In this document: one piece after another, positions 62,801-64,000 of the stretch
How positions within the stretch are numbered: position 1 is the first letter of the stretch
How the letters are laid out: every line of letters starts with the position of its first letter
NCBI RefSeq assembly: GCF_001625695.1
Contig: NZ_AUXY01000111.1
Coordinates: forward strand, 1 to 64,000
DNA length: 64,000 bases
Direction of reading: 5' to 3'
Source of the DNA: Pseudoalteromonas luteoviolacea H33-S
GTDB lineage: Bacteria > Pseudomonadota > Gammaproteobacteria > Enterobacterales > Alteromonadaceae
The notes under the pieces: generated by a model
Databases searched by the model: none
What the model was told of the DNA's origin: nothing
What the model saw: the letters and a program-made list of their open reading frames with translations, nothing else
Translations under genes and position numbers: made by a program

Positions 62801-64000
62801 ATTGCCGATCTTGTGCTGCTTCCAGAAGAACAGCAAGCGCAACTGCATGCCTTGAGTCAGGGACAAACACTCACGGCGGCGTCTTTGGTGACGTCGCAAT
62901 TAAGTGCGATGGCAAAACAATACCCGCATAATACTGCACTGAAATTTGCCGACACGGCATTGAGCTATCAGCAGATCGCAGCGCAAAGTGATCGTTTGGC
63001 ACATTACCTGTGCGCACAATCTTCTCCGGTTGTGGCGGTGCGTTTTGCCCGTGGCATTGACATGGTGGCTGCAGCCTTAGCTGTGTTGAAGTCCGGTGCG
63101 ACATACGTGCCGATTGACCCAAGTTTGCCTCTTGAACGCCAGCAATACATTGCACAGCAAAGTGGCGCTGGTTTATTACTGAGTGATGATATAGCTAGTG
63201 AATTGAAGGGGGTGCCTACCCATACACTGGATGAGTCTAAGCTCAGCGTGTATCCGACCACGGCTCTCAGCAACACTATTTTACCGCAGCAAACGGCCTA
63301 CATGATTTTCACATCGGGCTCCACAGGGTTACCAAAAGGCGTGGCTGTCTCTCATCAGGCACTGGCAGATCATTGCTATGCCATGCAGCAGTATTATCAC
63401 TATCAAGTCGGCGATCACGCTTTGCTCTTTGCCTCAATGGGCTTTGATGCGGCGCTGGAACAGCTATTAATGCCATTGCTAAGTGGCGCACAATTGAGTG
63501 TGGTTGACCCGAAATCTATGGGCCCAGATGCACTCGTTGAATACGTGGAGGCTGAGCAAGTCACCGTGGTGGACTTACCGCCTGCGTACTTGCGTCATGT
63601 GCCAAAGCTGGACTCAGTGCGTTTATGTATTGTCGGCGGCGAAGGCTGGCATCAAGGTGACTTTAAATTGGCTCAGCAAAGCTTGCCACAAGCACAGTTT
63701 GTTAATGCCTATGGCCCAACCGAAGCCGTGGTGACGCCCACACTGTGGATGGGCGATGCCAAGTCTTCTGTTGATGGTCGTTACGTCCCCATCGGTAAGC
63801 CGGTCGGCAATCGAAACGTATATGTGTTAGATAGCGACTTGAACTTGTTGCCACAGGGGGCTGTGGGTGAGCTGTATATCGGTGGCAGCTGTTTAGCTAC
63901 AGGCTATGTGCAGCAAGCGGATTTAACTGCCGAACGATTTGTGGCGAACCCGTTTAGCGACAATGGCACGCGACTCTATCGCACCGGTGATTTAGTGCGT
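53819..64000 (+). CDS. nonribosomal peptide synthetase (C-A-T-E-C-A-T-C-A...), partial
   Basis: Open frame of 3394 codons running off the window end; ATG preceded by AGGTGGG. A basic N-terminus (KRRRRER) is likely a docking region. C1 about 50-475 (His173, His174, Asp178); A1 about 485-990; T1 Ser1034; epimerisation domain about 1085-1530 (HHLVIDG at 1214, EGHGRE, TVGWF); C2 about 1545-1975 (HHMLLDG at 1676); A2 about 1995-2475; T2 Ser2517; C3 about 2568-2995 (HHIISD at 2698); A3 from about 3018. By-eye codes: A1 D-V-W-H-I-S-L-I-D (serine, epimerised to D); A2 D-I-L-Q-L-G-M-I-W (glycine-like); A3 D-A-E-D-I-G-A-V-T (basic residue likely). No thioesterase within the window. Confidence 0.95.
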   Translation, partial: MSEQKRRRRRERGGALTEEQQLKLKAKLADSQSRAKQNQLTVREDRSAKVPLTPAQQRLWTAWQLDPADSVYNLAGTLSFQGQLNKAWVQASFSHLVAKHGILNSRFSEEAGNTVQQLQADHAFTFIDVPSQDDTVQQAFEIADQPFDLTAEPLLRVALLESSGECTLLVVMHHIVTDGTSMQQLFNEFIQAYALLQSQQSLPELTPQADYLDYALWLAQQDHTALLDKQLTDWQAALGDDFEPLRLPANSLARQGGNYPITTQSMTLPSNLWQQVQALTKQHQVTPYLVLLSAFQYLLHRYSDQHDVKVGVPIANRHHAQTHGLIGFFINTQVVRLEVAPQDSFSALLDKAKSFSQFAQANQDLPFEHLLDAIKPPRSTGSHPLFQVMFNYLKRDKGAMDSLQGVRLKDTQALRFSMPFDLQLDVIEEVSGDTTLHLYYANTLYSEAFAKHCLDELTALLSAVSSHPASPLQYLDWYPAHRQQSLESFSNGESAFEWQDSIADIISAQAQKTPEQSALIFAGEHMSYAQFEQRTNQLAHWLIAQGIGAEDQIGVYFDRSFEMVIALIGVMKSGAAYVPLDPNLPADRVEYIAQNSTFKLVLGNRDNQQFNVPYFTWSALSEHLAAHRGDYPNVTILPQQAAYVIYTSGSTGKPKGVVNHHHALYNRISWQDQAYPIGSQDRVLQKTPYGFDVSVWEFFWPLMRGATLVVAEPEIHKEPRELAELIQAKQVTLLHFVPSMLQAFISEPLAQKCTSIKHIICSGEALPAALQADTLKLLPQLEIHNLYGPTEAAIDVSYYECDGRADKAVPIGKPIAGCELWVLDQQLNLSPIGAVGELYIGGVGLARGYANRPDLSAERFVANPFAHDGSRLYRSGDLVRWNELGELEYLGRTDHQVKIRGLRIELGEIETQLFAQDGVKEAVVVAVSGPNGGARLAAYVSGSSLDESRLQQGLSDALPDYMVPSSIMVLDALPLSSNGKVDRKALPEPKLQTQRAYQAPQGERETLLCQTWQQVLGQSPIGRDDNFFALGGDSILSLQIVSAMRQHGFALSAKQVFEAPTIAQLAKALSELSEADKIPQVVSGDAPLLPIQHTFFARQPSQIDHWNQAIRLTPPAPIGLAQLNDSVQMLIKHHDSLRLQFQHQGSWQQTYRDYDEANYREVVWYQQTTDSEFDTYLLNAAEQAQASLSIQRADSLRALYVHSESRQALILIAHHLVIDGVSWRILVDDLLQGIELATAGKAIALPPKSHSYQYWAQQLQAYPSAHANEFALWQNQQCDALELPNYVAEGDATIASAETLQVKLSESHTQALLSQASRPYRTHIDELLLAALSVALKLWTGSTDAQVFLEGHGREPWQSQLDLSRTVGWFTSLYPVKLSYGDDLAQTIISTKERLRALPNKGIGYGAFKYYGSEAQQQALRTERKPQIEFNYLGQLDANNNAQLADWQMNTDGVGSSIAAQNPLSADIAINGAIQNSQLQLAISYSGARLLSSDMAEFAQYFEQALSEVIDHCLEAEVRLTPADVPLLSLSQDELDALPIAPSSVSSIYPLSAMQQGMMFHSMIEQSAAYLNQLRLDISGLDVTRFKAAWQQVVARHDALRTGFISGTQQPLQYVIHDDQIVFDELDWQAEPEKSTDKLARTILDTGFAVTEEVGLMSFTLVQQSAQQHHFIWTYHHMLLDGWSSTAVLAEVMMAYQGQALPQPGGQYQDYLAYLAKQDEAAGDTYWQSRLVQLDDASYLTELQNRDALDSQLGYAQHTLQLDESQAAQLQAFAQQQEITVNTVLQGAWSLLLSRMLNKSAVCFGATTSGRPADLVGSDSTVGLFINTLPVISTLDNEQIVGQWLKACQQNSMQSREFEHTPLYQIQKLADGQVSFDQQGLFDSLLIFENYPISETLDANELGGAKFSLVENREETNYPLTVFVETAQGLTINFAYQGWRLSTEFVAHLANNLARLLEVLQTQVEQPLGHIQLLDDATQAEVKQLGIGKSQTLPSSDALAMFEAQAKQTPQAIAVQNEQGEQLSYGALNGRANQLAQALLAAGLTTEMPVAISMTRGIEMIVAILAVSKAGGVYVPIAVELPEERRDYICQHSGAKFALTNSKVSFTEDVTCLNVTDLLLTSCDEGNLDVQRHHHQLVYTLYTSGSTGLPKGVAISHGNLVNFLLGMQQQLGLESALNALALTSLSFDISGLEIYLPLISGGTVTVAQNASTLSAALLAEQDLIQATPAGWRSLLELDLLTQVQGKRALCGGEALPAELVADLAQSGVQLWNMYGPTETTIWSSCYQVTQAPVHLGDATLNTQLYVLDNQLNLCPQQVAGELYIAGLGLARGYLSRPDLSAERFVANPFADDGSRLYRTGDLVRWNQAGQLEYLGRTDHQVKIRGYRIELGDIEAQLYRCDGVSEAVVVDDNSTGTTQLVGYVSGKALDSEMIKTTIAQWLPDYMVPALVMTLDEMPHNSNGKIDRKALPAPQWQETQAYVAPQTETESRLATIWQSVLGAEQVGREDNFFALGGDSIKALSVASQGKQSGLNFELPQLLSTGSLAQLAALIDGNEASAKPVLQRQAQRYAGLSFAELRQWFLWKLSPQSSAYHIKGGLMLQGTLNTEALQSALDFVSNRHDALRTVYVEDQDAQVSQYIAPIGQCAYHEFDASNGADSTAWRADFVAQPFVLTQGNLFRVGLIKHSDTQHELVVVMHHIISDAWSLQIIIDDFAKAYRDALSDKVLPTDTASVRYSDYAQWQRAWLNDEVKAEQLSYWHSAIGDDLSALRLPSDIATQQSSYQAVTEQIQLDDALKTALADYARVNNTSLFNVLMTALKVLLHRYSGQSTIRVGMPIANRHNAGTESLVGFFVNTQVITTHLSGEVLLSDALEQVKTHLLGAQAHQDLPFEQLLDSLDLDRDLEQPLFQVMINHQRVDGEALLALPQLEANPVSIAASEAQFELVLNCYENSEGLTNIEFEFAKERFSPVRRAELAQALNAVLTALVDTQSQRIADLVLLPEEQQAQLHALSQGQTLTAASLVTSQLSAMAKQYPHNTALKFADTALSYQQIAAQSDRLAHYLCAQSSPVVAVRFARGIDMVAAALAVLKSGATYVPIDPSLPLERQQYIAQQSGAGLLLSDDIASELKGVPTHTLDESKLSVYPTTALSNTILPQQTAYMIFTSGSTGLPKGVAVSHQALADHCYAMQQYYHYQVGDHALLFASMGFDAALEQLLMPLLSGAQLSVVDPKSMGPDALVEYVEAEQVTVVDLPPAYLRHVPKLDSVRLCIVGGEGWHQGDFKLAQQSLPQAQFVNAYGPTEAVVTPTLWMGDAKSSVDGRYVPIGKPVGNRNVYVLDSDLNLLPQGAVGELYIGGSCLATGYVQQADLTAERFVANPFSDNGTRLYRTGDLVR

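Overview
The window looks like a chromosomal segment of a marine gammaproteobacterium, most likely Pseudoalteromonas or a close relative. This is inferred from the gene families, a moderate GC content, a FabR/desaturase pair, a complete leuABCD operon and several chitin-directed secreted enzymes. No phage, plasmid, insertion sequence or CRISPR array was recognised.

Layout. Bases 1-960 hold the possible end of a tRNA gene, a terminator, a tandem duplication, five copies of a 58-60 bp repeat and a damaged 5S rRNA 3' end. Then come an S24/XRE repressor, a small double-glycine leader peptide gene (1789-1935), an RNA methyltransferase-like gene and a periplasmic solute-binding protein. From 4.3 to 18.4 kb lies a polysaccharide-degradation neighbourhood: GH18 chitinase, chitin-binding trypsin-like protease, a GlxA regulator with a secreted DJ-1 partner, GH20 hexosaminidase, AraC regulator, MFS transporter, GH97 glucosidase with a LacI-type operator, and a cupredoxin/beta-barrel pair. 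Next are sthA and the desaturase/fabR divergon with a perfect FabR-like palindrome.

From 22.2 to 33.5 kb is a secreted-protein locus on the + strand: an M4 metalloprotease with GEVED/PKD tails, a Hint-domain protein, three paralogues whose central region resembles cholesterol-dependent-cytolysin/MACPF pore-forming proteins, a GEVED protein and a PKD protein with a GlyGly-CTERM-like anchor. Intergenic hairpins separate several of the genes. I regard it as a candidate multi-component pore-forming or surface-attack system.

The leu operon (33.7-38.5 kb) carries a legible leader peptide and attenuator. After four small genes begins the most striking system (40.1 kb to the window end): a PvdS-like iron-starvation sigma factor behind a near-consensus Fur box, a PvdQ-like Ntn acylase, an MbtH protein and an assembly line running FAAL-T-C-A-T, KS-AT-KR-ACP, C-A-T-E-C-A-T-C-A... 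The logic of pyoverdine (acylated start, Fur-PvdS control, later deacylation by PvdQ) appears joined to a polyketide extension. The predicted order is acyl, basic residue, malonate-derived beta-hydroxy unit, D-Ser, Gly, basic residue, with the rest beyond the window. A siderophore is the best guess. No receptor, hydroxamate/catechol enzyme or exporter is inside the window, so this remains inference.
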